From: Azohydromonas australica DSM 1124
GTDB taxonomy: Bacteria; Pseudomonadota; Gammaproteobacteria; Burkholderiales; Burkholderiaceae_C
Assembly: GCF_000430725.1 (NCBI RefSeq)
Contig: NZ_AUMO01000082.1
Location: forward strand, 1 to 36,444
Direction: 5' to 3'
Length of the DNA stretch: 36,444 nucleotides
The notes beneath the pieces were generated by a model, which ran no database searches, was not told the DNA's origin, and saw nothing but the letters and a program-made list of their open reading frames with translations. Numbering within the stretch: the first letter of the stretch is position 1; every line of letters begins with the position of its first letter. A program made the translations under genes and the position numbers. Shown here one piece after another: positions 18,100 through 27,566 of this stretch.

Positions 18100-19830
18100 T
18101 CAGGCCTGCGCCTGCACCTCCATCTGCAGCCGCTGCTGTCCCTGCCAGACGTCCAGCCGCACGCGGTAGGCCAGCCGCGCGGTGTCGGGCAGGGGCGTCA
18201 CGTGGTTGAACCAGATCGCGTCGCGCAGCACGCCGTGCAGCTTGAGCCGCAGCTTCAGGTGGCGCTCGCCCACCAGGCGCTGCGCCACCACCTGCACCTC
18301 GTCGCAGAACAGCGGCGCGTCGAAGGCCTGGCCCCACACCTGCGACTCCAGCTCCTGCACTGTGGCGGCATCGAACCACTGCGGCGGCAGCGGGCCGTCT
18401 ACCGGCAGCCGGCGCTGCAGCGCCGCGGCATCGAGCTGCTCCTCGGCCACCGCCACCAGCAGCTCGGCGAAGCGCGGGAAGTCGGCTTCCGCAAGCGTGC
18501 AGCCCGCGGCCATCGCGTGGCCGCCGAACTTCAGCAACAGCCCCGGCGCGCGCTTGCTCACCAGGTCCAGCGCGTCACGCAGGTGGAAGCCCGGGATGGA
18601 GCGGCCCGAGCCCTTGAGCAGCCCGTCCTGTCCGCGCGCGAAGACAAAGGTGGGCCGGTGCAGCCGCTCCTTGAGCCGCCCGGCCACGATGCCGACCACG
18701 CCCTCGTGGAAGTCGGGGTCGTACAGCGCCACGGCGGCCGGGGAGTCGGTCTCTTCGCCTTCTGGCGCAAGCTGCACCAGCAGGTGCTCGGCCTGCTCGC
18801 GCATGCCGGCTTCCACCTCGCGGCGTTCGCGGTTGATGGCGTCGAGCTGCTGCGCCAGCTCGCGCGCGCGCGCCGGGTCGTCGGTGAGCAGGCACTCGAT
18901 GCCCAGCGTCATGTCCGCCAGGCGCCCGGCGGCGTTGACGCGCGGGCCCAGCGCGAAGCCGAAGTCGAAGGCGCTGGCGCGCAGCGGGTCGCGCGCGGCT
19001 GCGCTGAACAGCGCCGAGAGGCCCGGCTGCATGCGCCCGGCGCGGATGCGCTTGAGGCCCTGCGACACCAGGCGGCGGTTGTTGGCGTCGAGCTTGACCA
19101 CGTCGGCGACGGTGCCCAGCGCGACGAGGTCGAGCAGGGCGTCCAGCTTGGGCTGCGTCTTGAGGTCGAAGCGCCCGCGCGTGCGCAGCTCGGCCCGCAG
19201 CGCCAGCAGCACGTAGAACATCACGCCCACGCCCGCCAGCGACTTGCTCTCGAAGCCGCAGCCGGGCTGGCTGGGATTCACGATCACGTTGGCCTCGGGC
19301 AGCAGCACCTGGCCGGCCTCGACGGCGGGGAGGTGGTGGTCGGTGACCAGCACGTCGATGCCGAGCTGGCGCGCGTGCGCCACGCCCGTGAGGCTGGCGA
19401 TGCCGTTGTCCACCGTCACCAGCAGGTCCGGCCGCAGCGGCCGCGCCAGGTCCACGATGGTCGGGCTCAGGCCGTAGCCGTGCACGGCGCGGTCGGGCAC
19501 CACGTAGCACAGCGAGTCGGGCGCGGCGCCGAGCATGCGCAGGCCGCGCAGGGCGACGGCGCAGGCGGTGGCGCCGTCGCAGTCATAGTCGGCCACGATG
19601 CAGATGCGCCGCCCCGCCTCCACGGCGTCGGCCAGCAGCGTGGCGGCCTCGGCGCTGCCGCGCAGCGTGGCCGGCGGCAGCAGTCGGCCCAGGCCGTCGT
19701 CCAGCTCCTCGGCGGCGCGCACGCCGCGCGCGGCGAACAGCCGCGCCAGCAGCGGGTGCACGCCGGCCTGCTCCAGCAAATGCACCGCGCGCGGCGGCAC
19801 GTCGCGCAGCTCCAGCACGGGTTCGGTCAT
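18100..19830 (-). CDS. recJ: Single-stranded-DNA-specific exonuclease RecJ
   Basis: A 576-residue 5'-to-3' single-strand exonuclease of the DHH superfamily, acting in recombination, base excision and mismatch repair. Metal-binding motifs are visible: VADYDCDGAT (81-86), VTVDNG (Asp141), VTDHH (164-166) and GTVADVV. The DHHA1 part shows GPRVNAAGRL, FHEGVVGIVAGRLKE, GSGRSIPGFHLRDAL and KFGGHAMAAG. A C-terminal OB-fold region ends at QMEVQAQA. Length and N-terminus fit the family. The ATG overlaps the upstream gene's TGA by four bases (ATGA). The IS1182 element begins directly at the stop codon, which is preserved. Confidence 0.95.
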   Translation of the reverse strand: MTEPVLELRDVPPRAVHLLEQAGVHPLLARLFAARGVRAAEELDDGLGRLLPPATLRGSAEAATLLADAVEAGRRICIVADYDCDGATACAVALRGLRMLGAAPDSLCYVVPDRAVHGYGLSPTIVDLARPLRPDLLVTVDNGIASLTGVAHARQLGIDVLVTDHHLPAVEAGQVLLPEANVIVNPSQPGCGFESKSLAGVGVMFYVLLALRAELRTRGRFDLKTQPKLDALLDLVALGTVADVVKLDANNRRLVSQGLKRIRAGRMQPGLSALFSAAARDPLRASAFDFGFALGPRVNAAGRLADMTLGIECLLTDDPARARELAQQLDAINRERREVEAGMREQAEHLLVQLAPEGEETDSPAAVALYDPDFHEGVVGIVAGRLKERLHRPTFVFARGQDGLLKGSGRSIPGFHLRDALDLVSKRAPGLLLKFGGHAMAAGCTLAEADFPRFAELLVAVAEEQLDAAALQRRLPVDGPLPPQWFDAATVQELESQVWGQAFDAPLFCDEVQVVAQRLVGERHLKLRLKLHGVLRDAIWFNHVTPLPDTARLAYRVRLDVWQGQQRLQMEVQAQA

Positions 19831-20735
19831 AGCGTCTCCAGCAGCGTGGCGGCGCGGCCGTTGCGCGTGCCGCCCAGCAGTTGCCACCAGCGCCGGGGCT
19901 GCGGCTGCAGCGTCAGCGCGCTGCGCTCGCCGCACAGCACCAGGGTGCCTTCGCCGGCCTGCGCCAGCGGGGCGATGCGCTCGGCGTCCAGCGCGGTCCA
20001 GGCCTCGCGCCAGGTGTCCCAGTCCTCGTTGAGCGCGGGCGTGCGCAGCCGCTCGTCCACGGGCACGGAAGCTTCGTCGCGCGCGGGCTGCGCGGCGCCG
20101 CAGCCGCTGAGCCAGGCGCCGTTGACGGGCAGCTCGCCGCGCGCCTCGCGCGCCTCGTTGACCGGGTGGCTGAAGAACATCATCTGCACCTCGTTGAGCA
20201 GGCGGCGCAGCAGCCGCGGCTGCTCGGGCAGGTCGCGGTGCAGCGCGTGGCCGATGAGGCGGTCCGGCGCCACCGTGGGCAGCTGCTCCAGCAGCGGGTG
20301 GGTGACGAGCCAGTTCAGCGGGCCGTGCCAGTGCAGCTCGAAGCCCTCGGAGACGAAGAGCTCGCCCACGGCCTCGAACAGGTGGCGCGACTCGTCCTCG
20401 CCCAGGTTCAGCAGGGACGGGTCGGTGAGGCCGATGTGGTCGCTGCCCAGCAGCAGGTGCACGGGCGTGAGGCGGCCCCAGGGGCGCTGCGGCGGCAGCC
20501 CGGCCGCGGCGGCGTCATGCGCGGCCCAGGGGATCAGCCCGTCCTGCACCTCCCAGCCCAGCGCGCGCGCCAGCGCGCGCTCGTGCGGCGGCGACAGCGA
20601 GTCCTCGTCCGCTTCGTCCCGCGCGGCCTCGCGCCAGCGCGAGAGCAGGGCATCCAGGTGCGGCAGCCGCAGCGACTGCAAGGCTTGCCGGCCGGCTTCG
20701 GACAAGGGCGCGGCGAAGGGAATCAGCAAATGCAT
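19827..20735 (-). CDS. Conserved protein, COG4255-like, often labelled phosphoglycerate mutase
   Basis: A 302-residue protein without signal peptide or membrane segments. I recognise it as the conserved betaproteobacterial protein found immediately upstream of recJ, which some annotations call a phosphoglycerate mutase (regulatory). I see no motif that supports that activity. Recognisable stretches are MHLLIPFAAPLSE at the start, RLTPVHLLLGSDHIGLTDP, LFVSEGFELHWHGPLNWLV and NEVQMMFFSHPVNEAREARG with PVNGAWLSGCG. The stop overlaps the recJ start by four bases, so the two are translationally coupled. The function is unknown. Confidence 0.8.
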   Translation of the reverse strand: MHLLIPFAAPLSEAGRQALQSLRLPHLDALLSRWREAARDEADEDSLSPPHERALARALGWEVQDGLIPWAAHDAAAAGLPPQRPWGRLTPVHLLLGSDHIGLTDPSLLNLGEDESRHLFEAVGELFVSEGFELHWHGPLNWLVTHPLLEQLPTVAPDRLIGHALHRDLPEQPRLLRRLLNEVQMMFFSHPVNEAREARGELPVNGAWLSGCGAAQPARDEASVPVDERLRTPALNEDWDTWREAWTALDAERIAPLAQAGEGTLVLCGERSALTLQPQPRRWWQLLGGTRNGRAATLLETL

Positions 20736-20911
20736 GGGTGGAATTATCCGGGGCGGCTCCGGGCAGGCCCGGCGCGGGGGTTGTGAGGCCCTCGGCCTGT
20801 CGCCCGGTTTTCGCGCCCCGTGCTGGTTGCCCGGAACAACGATGAGGCGGGTTCGCGGGCCCTCCGTGCCTTCAGGTTCGCCGCCGGCCGTGCCGGCTAC
20901 GATGCCGCCCC

Positions 20912-22157
20912 ATGCAAATGCCTTACGAGTGGCAGATCGGCTGGCGCTACACGCGCGCCGGTCGGGCCGGGCGGAGAAACCGCTTCATCTCATTCATCTC
21001 CGGCGTCTCCATGCTCGGCATCGGGCTGGGCGTGGCGGCGCTGATCATCGTGCTGTCGGTGATGAACGGCTTCCAGAAGGAAGTGCGCGACCGCATGCTC
21101 AGCGTCATCTCGCACGTCGAGGTGCTGGAGCCCACGGGCGCCGCGCTGCCCGACTGGCGCGCCGTGGCCGCGCAGGCCCGGCAGCAGCCGCAGGTGCAGG
21201 GCGCGGCGCCCTTCATCGCCACCCAGGCGCTGCTGGCGCGAGGCGACAACATGCGCGGCGTGCTGGTGCGCGGCATCGATCCGGCCGAGGAGGCCAACGT
21301 CACGCCGCTGGCGGCGCGGCTGCGCGACACCACGCTGGCGCGGCTGCGGCCCGGCGCTTGGCAGATCGTGCTGGGCGCCGAGCTGGCCCGGCAGCTCGGC
21401 GTGGCCCCGGGCGACAGCGTCACCCTCGTCGCCCCGGGCGGGCAGGTCACGCCCGCCGGCGTGGTGCCGCGCTTTCGCGCCTTCACCGTGGCGGGCACCT
21501 TCTCCGCCGGCCACTACGAGTACGACAGCTCGCTGGCGCTGATCCACCTGGACGACGCGGCGCGGCTGTTCCGCGTCGAGGGGCCCACCGGCGTGCAGCT
21601 GCGCCTGGCCGACGTCAACGCGGCGCGCGCCGTGGCGCAGCAGATCGGCACCTCGATGCCGCAACTGCTCGTGCGCGACTGGACCCGCACCAACGCCGCC
21701 TGGTTCGACGCGGTGCAGATCGAGAAGCGGCTGATGTTCATCATCCTCACGCTCATCGTCGCGGTGGCGGCCTTCAACCTGGTCTCCACGCTCGTGATGA
21801 CCGTCACCGACAAGCGCGCCGACATCGCCATCCTGCGCACCCTGGGCGCGAGCCCGCGCTCGATCATGGGCATCTTCGTGGTGCAGGGCGCCGCGTCCGG
21901 AATCATCGGCACCCTGGGCGGCACGGCGCTGGGGCTGCTGGTGGCACTGAACGTGGGCACCATCGTCCCGGCCATCGAACGTCTGCTCAACGTCAGCTTC
22001 CTGCCCGGCAGCATTTACGTCATCAACCACATGCCCAGCGACCCGCAGCGCGGCGACATCATCCCCATCGTCCTCATCTCCCTGCTGCTGGCCCTGCTGG
22101 CCACGCTGTACCCGAGCTGGCGCGCCAGCCGCGTCAACCCGGCGGAGGCGCTGCGCT

Positions 22158-22165
<8 letters not shown>
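20912..22165 (+). CDS. lolC: Lipoprotein-releasing ABC permease LolC/LolE
   Basis: A 417-residue FtsX-type permease of the Lol system, which extracts outer-membrane lipoproteins from the inner membrane. It has the expected architecture: a first transmembrane segment (about 27-53), a large periplasmic MacB-like domain up to about 270, and three C-terminal segments ([19 protein letters not shown], the [17 protein letters not shown] region, and [18 protein letters not shown]). Conserved ends are [14 protein letters not shown] and [18 protein letters not shown]. Only one permease gene is present here, which fits a LolF-like homodimer, but a second copy elsewhere cannot be excluded. The Met at 20918 is an alternative start. 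lolD overlaps by eight bases. Confidence 0.92.
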
Positions 22166-22895
<730 letters not shown>

Positions 22896-23030
22896 AAGCC
22901 GGGGAGGTCCGTAATTTGCCTGATAGGGCTACTCCCGATTCACAAGTCCCGCTCCAGGGATTTGGCAACCGGGGCGAACCAATGTCGGTTCATCCGGGTC
23001 TAAGAAGACCGGCCTTACAGGAGGATCGTT

Positions 23031-23501
23031 GTGAAAGTTCTTGCCATCACTTCCTTGGTCGTCGCCGCGCTGGGGGCCTCGTCGGCCATGGCGCAAAGCC
23101 AACCCCTGACGCGTGACGAGGTCAAAGCGGATCTCGCGCAGGCCCGCTCCAGCGGCGCGCTGGAGCGCAACGACCAGAATTACGGCACCTGGTTCGCGAC
23201 CTCGCCGTCGTCGGGCAACTACAGCCAGAGCTACAGCGAAGGACCCGCGATCAGCGACAGCAGCATGGCCAGCAGCTCGCCCATGTCGTCCGACAGCACC
23301 AGCATGGGCGCGGCGGGCCGCAGCTATGACGGCACGACCAGCGGCGGCGCCGCCAGCCGCTCGGACGTGGCTTCCGACCGCGACAGCGCCATGCGCAGCG
23401 AGCGCTGGATCTTCAACGACGCTGACGGCGTGCAGCGCCTCGACCCGGGCTGGAACAGCCACGAGGGCCGCGTCTACAAGGGCCCGGCCGACAGCTACTG
23501 A
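23031..23501 (+). CDS. Small secreted protein, DUF4148-like N-terminus
   Basis: A 156-residue exported protein of unknown function. The signal peptide is clear (MKVLAITSLVVAALGASSAMA, cleavage before QSQP). The mature start, LTRDEVKADLAQARSSGAL, matches the DUF4148-like pattern common in small periplasmic proteins of Burkholderiales. The middle is low-complexity and rich in Ser, Gly, Met and Asp. The C-terminus (ERWIFNDADGVQRLDPGWN) looks ordered. The GTG at 23031 is supported by AGGAGG about 8 bases upstream. A 135-base leader separates it from lolD and contains small hairpins, for example GAACC/GGTTC, so it probably has its own promoter. Confidence 0.75.
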   Translation: MKVLAITSLVVAALGASSAMAQSQPLTRDEVKADLAQARSSGALERNDQNYGTWFATSPSSGNYSQSYSEGPAISDSSMASSSPMSSDSTSMGAAGRSYDGTTSGGAASRSDVASDRDSAMRSERWIFNDADGVQRLDPGWNSHEGRVYKGPADSY

Positions 23502-23511
23502 GTCCGGCTGA

Positions 23512-23627
23512 GAGAGCACCGGCCCGGCCACCCACCGCAGGGGAAACCGGGCTGGCCCCGAGGGCGCAAGGCCCTCGTCCTGGGCGGTAACTCGGGGCTC
23601 TCACAATGGGGACGTGAAGCCGTCCCC
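23512..23627 (+). promoter_or_regulatory. Structured intergenic segment before the three-domain fusion gene
   Basis: GAGAGC (23512-23517) can pair with GCTCTC (23597-23602), closing a multibranch fold. Inside it, CCGGCCCGG (23519-23527) pairs with CCGGGCTGG (23547-23555) with one G-T pair, and CGAGGGC (23559-23565) pairs with GCCCTCG (23571-23577). A further perfect hairpin, GGGGACG (23608-23614) with CGTCCCC (23621-23627), places the GTG start codon at the edge of its loop. I could not match this to a known riboswitch class. Part may simply terminate the preceding gene. Confidence 0.4.
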
Positions 23628-26424
23628 GCGATTTCCGCAAAGCCTGCCCGCCGCGCTGCGGGCGCTTTTTCTGGTTCTACTGCTCGCCTTGCCTGTTGCG
23701 CCGGTCCTGGCCGCCGCGCCGGAGCCGGGCGCGGGCAGCGCGGCACCCGCCGCCGGTGCGCCTGGCCTGGGCCAGCCCGGCGAGCCGGTGGCGCTGGTGG
23801 TGGGTTACCAGCCTTACTTCACGTCCGCTTGGTCCGCGCTGGTGATGCGCGGCAAGCGCTTCCATGAGCGCTACCTGCCCAAGGGCTCGACGGTGGAGTT
23901 CGAGCCGGCGCTGCAGGGCCGCAAGATCGCCGCGGCGATGCAGTCGGGCAGCGCGCACGTGGGCTACATGGGGCCGGTGTCGGCGCTGGTGGCCGCGACG
24001 CGCTCCGAGGGCCAGCCCGGCGAGCTGCGGCTGGTGGCCGCGCTGGGCATGGGCTACGACCAGTGCAACGTGATGCTGGCGCGTGTCGGCGGGCCGGCCA
24101 CGCTGCAGGCGCTGCAGGGCAGCCGCCTGGCCGCGCCGCGCGACAGCTGCGCCGACCGCTTCGCTCGCGAGCTGCTGCGCGAGCGCAGCCTCAGCCCGGC
24201 CACGTACCTGGGCCAGAACATCGAGCAGATCGCCAATGGCCTGCGCGCCGGGCGCCTGGACGCCGCCGCGGTGTGGGAGCCCGTGGCGACGCGGCTGGTG
24301 CAGGAAGGGGTGGCGCGGCGCATCGGCAGCGGGCGGGAGCTCAAGCTGGCGGACGGGGGCTTCCTCGTCATGCGCGCGGAACTGCTGGAGCGCCGCCCCG
24401 ACGTGGCCCAGGCCTGGCTGCAGGCCGAGCTGGACGCGCAGCGCTTCCTGGCCGACCCGGCCAACGCCGAGGAGATCGTGCGTCTGGCGCTGGCGCAGAC
24501 CGCCGGCTTCGACGCCGCGACGCTGTGGAACGCGCTCTACGCGGCGGCCGAGGCCGATCCGCAGGCGCCGCGCATGACGTTTCCCTTCGTCTTCGACGAG
24601 GCGGCGCGGGGCCTGCTGGCCGGCACCATGGCCTACCTGCACGAGGCGGGGCAGGTGCCGTCGGACACGCTGCCGCCGCGCGCGCTGGCGGTGGAGCCGG
24701 CGCAGGCGGTGCTGCGCGGCCGCGGCCTGGCCCCGCCCGTGGGCCAAGTGATGCCGCAACCCGCGCGCGACGCCGGCGAGCTGCCCGAGGGGCGCGTGCG
24801 CATCACGGTGCGCGAGGGGGGCTGGGGCAACGCCAACACGCGCGACATCCGCGACGTGCTGGTGGCCGTGGCGCGCGAGCTGCAGGAGCGCATCCCGGGC
24901 CGGCCGCTGGCGCCGATCGTGGTGTCGCACTCCACGCGCTCGCCCATCTCGCTGTACGAGCGCGGCCCGCGCGGCGAGTACCAGGTGCTGCTCACGGCAC
25001 GCGACGACCGCTGGGCCGGCTACGTGTACGAGTTCGCGCACGAGTTCTGCCACATCCTGGGCAACTACGACCGCCATCCGCACTTCCAGGGCGCCGGCGC
25101 GCACCAGTGGTTCGAGGAGGCGCTGTGCGAGGTGTCCTCGCTCTACACGCTGCAGCGCTTCGCGATGGAGTGGCAGGTCGATCCGCCCAGCCCGCGACTG
25201 CAGGCCTATGCCCAGGAGCTGCAGGCCAGCGCCGACCGCTTCCTGACCGAGAAGCACCGGCGCCTGGCGCCGGGCCAGACCCTGGCGGCCTGGTACGCCG
25301 AGAACGCGCAGCGCCTGCGCAGCGGCGCCTACGACCGCGACCGCAACGAGGTCGTGGCCACGCTGCTGCTGCCGCTGTTCGACGAGAACCCGGAGCTGTG
25401 GGAGGCGCTGGGCTATCTCAACCTCGACGCCCCGGGCGGCAGCTTCGAGCAGTACCTGCGCACTTGGCACGACAACGCGCCGCCCGAGCTGCGCGACAGC
25501 ATCAGCTACGTGATGGCGCTGTTCTTCGGCCCCGGCGCCGGGCAGCGCGACGCGGCCAGGAGCATCGAGCTCACGGTGCCTTACGGGCTGAACTCCGGGC
25601 CGGACGGCATCGCGCGGCTGCTGGCGCGGCTGCTGGAGCCGGCGCTGGGCGCGGGCTTCGAGCTGGCCAACGTGCCCGGCGCCTCAGGCAACACCGGGCT
25701 CACGCGCTTGCTGGCGGCCGGCGACCCGGCCAACGCGCTGGCCATCATTGCCGGCAACACGGTGTGGGTGTGGGCCGGTGGCACGGGCACGGTGGAGCCG
25801 CGGCTGTTCGAGGTGCTGGGCGTGGTGTCCACTTTCGAGTCCTTTCTGTTCGTGCCGGCGGACAGCCCCTTCCAGAGCCTGCAGGACGTGCTGGAGTTCG
25901 CCCGCAAGAACCCCGACCGCCTGCGCGTGGCGAGCTCCGGCGCGGGCGGGCGCGACGAGCTGGCGATCCGGGCGCTGGGCGCGCAGGGAGCGCGGCTGCT
26001 CAACGTGCCGGTGTCCAAGCACGAGGAGCGTGTCGCGGCGGTACTGGACAAGCGCGTGGAGCTGCTGTTCGAGGAGCCGGGCGACGTGTCGGAGCTGCTG
26101 GAGCAGGGGAAGCTGCGGCCGCTCGCGGTGCTGGCGGCGCGTCGCGACCCGGCCTTCCCGGAGGTGCCGGCGGCGCAGGAGCTGGGCCTCGACCTGCGCC
26201 CCTTCACCAGCTTCCGCGCGGTGGTGGCCAATGCGTCCATGCCGCCGCAGCGGGTGCAGGCGCTGCGCCAGGCGCTGGCCCGCGTGCTGCAGAGCCCCGA
26301 CTGGCGCGACTACTGCCGCCGCCTGCTGAGCTGTGCCGACCCACTGACCGAGGAGCAGACGCGCACGTACCTGCAGCGCTACTACGAGGCAGCAAAGGCG
26401 TACCGGGCGCAGCTGCCGCGCTGA
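23614..26424 (+). CDS. Three-domain exported protein: SsuA/TauA-type binding domain, zinc-peptidase-like domain, Bug/TctC-type binding domain
   Basis: A single 936-codon frame encodes a signal peptide (about 1-34, LFLVLLLALPVAPVLAAA) and three domains. Residues about 57-345 resemble nitrate/sulfonate/taurine-type binding proteins (VVGYQPYFTSAWSALV, GSAHVGYMGPVSALV, GLRAGRLDAAAVWEP). Residues about 392-640 carry HEFCH (476-480) and, 21 residues later, WFEEALCEVSSLY with Glu501/502, the layout of a gluzincin metallopeptidase. Residues about 650-930 match Bug/TctC binding proteins (LTVPYGLNSGPDGIARLLA, NVPGASGNTGLTRLL, LRVASSGAGGRDE, GKLRPLAVLAARRD). It should act in the periplasm. The ligands, and whether the peptidase is active, are unknown. 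The GTG at 23614 is weakly supported by an upstream GGGG. No transporter gene adjoins it. The domain calls are by eye. Confidence 0.85.
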   Translation: MKPSPRFPQSLPAALRALFLVLLLALPVAPVLAAAPEPGAGSAAPAAGAPGLGQPGEPVALVVGYQPYFTSAWSALVMRGKRFHERYLPKGSTVEFEPALQGRKIAAAMQSGSAHVGYMGPVSALVAATRSEGQPGELRLVAALGMGYDQCNVMLARVGGPATLQALQGSRLAAPRDSCADRFARELLRERSLSPATYLGQNIEQIANGLRAGRLDAAAVWEPVATRLVQEGVARRIGSGRELKLADGGFLVMRAELLERRPDVAQAWLQAELDAQRFLADPANAEEIVRLALAQTAGFDAATLWNALYAAAEADPQAPRMTFPFVFDEAARGLLAGTMAYLHEAGQVPSDTLPPRALAVEPAQAVLRGRGLAPPVGQVMPQPARDAGELPEGRVRITVREGGWGNANTRDIRDVLVAVARELQERIPGRPLAPIVVSHSTRSPISLYERGPRGEYQVLLTARDDRWAGYVYEFAHEFCHILGNYDRHPHFQGAGAHQWFEEALCEVSSLYTLQRFAMEWQVDPPSPRLQAYAQELQASADRFLTEKHRRLAPGQTLAAWYAENAQRLRSGAYDRDRNEVVATLLLPLFDENPELWEALGYLNLDAPGGSFEQYLRTWHDNAPPELRDSISYVMALFFGPGAGQRDAARSIELTVPYGLNSGPDGIARLLARLLEPALGAGFELANVPGASGNTGLTRLLAAGDPANALAIIAGNTVWVWAGGTGTVEPRLFEVLGVVSTFESFLFVPADSPFQSLQDVLEFARKNPDRLRVASSGAGGRDELAIRALGAQGARLLNVPVSKHEERVAAVLDKRVELLFEEPGDVSELLEQGKLRPLAVLAARRDPAFPEVPAAQELGLDLRPFTSFRAVVANASMPPQRVQALRQALARVLQSPDWRDYCRRLLSCADPLTEEQTRTYLQRYYEAAKAYRAQLPR

Positions 26425-26442
26425 GGCGGGGTCCCAAAACAC

Positions 26443-26466
26443 CGGCGCGCCCCGCGGGGCGCGCCG
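26443..26466. terminator. Perfect palindrome between convergent genes
   Basis: CGGCGCGCCCCG and CGGGGCGCGCCG form a fully self-complementary 24-base palindrome between the end of the fusion gene and the end of the VWA gene. It can form a GC-rich hairpin on either strand and probably ends both transcripts. There is no T-run, so efficiency is uncertain. Confidence 0.55.
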
Positions 26467-26492
26467 TTCAGGTCATCAAGAAGGCCGAGGGA

Positions 26493-27539
26493 TCAGGCCA
26501 CGCGCCCGAACCACCACAGCGACAGCCCCGCCGCGGCCAGGGCCAGCGTGGCGCCCAGGATGGCGAAGAGGGCGGTGATCTCGGTTTCCTTCTTCTCCAT
26601 CACCAGGCGCGAGGACAGCGTCTGGTAGACCTTCTTCAGGTCGGCCGCGGTGCCGGCATAGAAATACTCGGCGCGGGTGAGGTCGGCGATGGTCTTGAGC
26701 GTTTCCTCGTCCAGCCGCACGCGCATGCTCCAGCCCTCGAAGCCGATGGTGTCGCCCTCCTTGGTGCCGATGCCCACGGTGTAGACGCGCACCCCGCGCT
26801 CGGCGGCCATGCGGGCCGATTCCACCGGGTCCGGCCCCGTGGTGCGCTGGCCGTCGGTGAGCAGGATGACGGCTGCCGAGGCGTAGCTGCCGGGCTCCAC
26901 CGGCTTGAAGTCGCGCGGCTTGCTCTCGCCGTTGTTCTCGCCCAGCGCCTGGGACGCCATCGGGCGCTGCCCGGTAACTTGGCTCAGGTCGATGCCCGCG
27001 TCCGGGAAGATGGTGGCCAGCGACAGCACGATGCCGCTGCCGATGGCCGTGGCGCGCTGGAGCTGGAAGCGGTCGATGGCGGCGACTACGTCCTCGCGGC
27101 TGAAGGTGGGCGCCTGCACCACCGCGGCCGTGCCGGCGAAGGCCACCACGCCCACGCGCACGTCCCGCGGCAGGTCGGTCAGGAACGCCTTGGCCGCGTT
27201 CTGCGCTGCCGCCAGCCGCGTGGGCTGCACGTCGGCGGCGCGCATGCTGCCGGAGACGTCCATGGCCAGGATGATCGTCTGCTCGGCCAGCGGCAGCGTC
27301 ATCACCGCCGTGGGCCGCGCCGAGGCCAGCAGCAGCGTGCCCAGCGCCAGCAGCAGCAGCACCGGCGGCACGTGGCGTTTCCAGGTGCCGCCGCGGCCCA
27401 GCGCCTGCTTCACCAGCCCCAGGTCGGCGTAGGGCAAGACCACCTGCTTGCGCCGGCGCAGCAGCCACAGGTACAACAGCACCAGCAGCGGCAGCAGCAG
27501 CAGCGTCCACAGCAGCGAGGGCCACAGGAAATTCATCAT
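26493..27539 (-). CDS. VWA-domain membrane protein, BatA-like
   Basis: A 348-residue inner-membrane protein. Two N-terminal hydrophobic segments (about 4-27 and 57-73) precede a von Willebrand A domain with a complete MIDAS motif, DVSGS (94-98), followed by TAIGSG and LLTDGQ. A final transmembrane segment (FAILGATLALAAAGLSLWWFG) closes the protein. This is the layout of BatA-type proteins, which work with MoxR ATPases in metal loading, chaperone-like assembly or envelope stress. It is last in the protease-moxR-DUF58-VWA operon. The Met at 27539 is chosen because GGGAG lies just upstream; the Met at 27536 and one at 27554 are alternatives. Confidence 0.9.
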   Translation of the reverse strand: MMNFLWPSLLWTLLLLPLLVLLYLWLLRRRKQVVLPYADLGLVKQALGRGGTWKRHVPPVLLLLALGTLLLASARPTAVMTLPLAEQTIILAMDVSGSMRAADVQPTRLAAAQNAAKAFLTDLPRDVRVGVVAFAGTAAVVQAPTFSREDVVAAIDRFQLQRATAIGSGIVLSLATIFPDAGIDLSQVTGQRPMASQALGENNGESKPRDFKPVEPGSYASAAVILLTDGQRTTGPDPVESARMAAERGVRVYTVGIGTKEGDTIGFEGWSMRVRLDEETLKTIADLTRAEYFYAGTAADLKKVYQTLSSRLVMEKKETEITALFAILGATLALAAAGLSLWWFGRVA

Positions 27540-27566
27540 GGCGACTCCCAGCAATCCCGGTGGTTC

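Noticed and set aside
20871..20903. A possible sigma-70 promoter before lolC (TACGAT as -10)
   Set aside because: No -35 box at a suitable distance could be found, so I did not annotate it.
23502..23613. Resemblance of the gap before the fusion gene to glycine, cobalamin or mini-ykkC (guanidine-II) riboswitches
   Set aside because: Only scattered pieces match (GAGAG, GGGGAAACCGG, GGGGACG). The conserved cores and loop sequences of those classes are absent.
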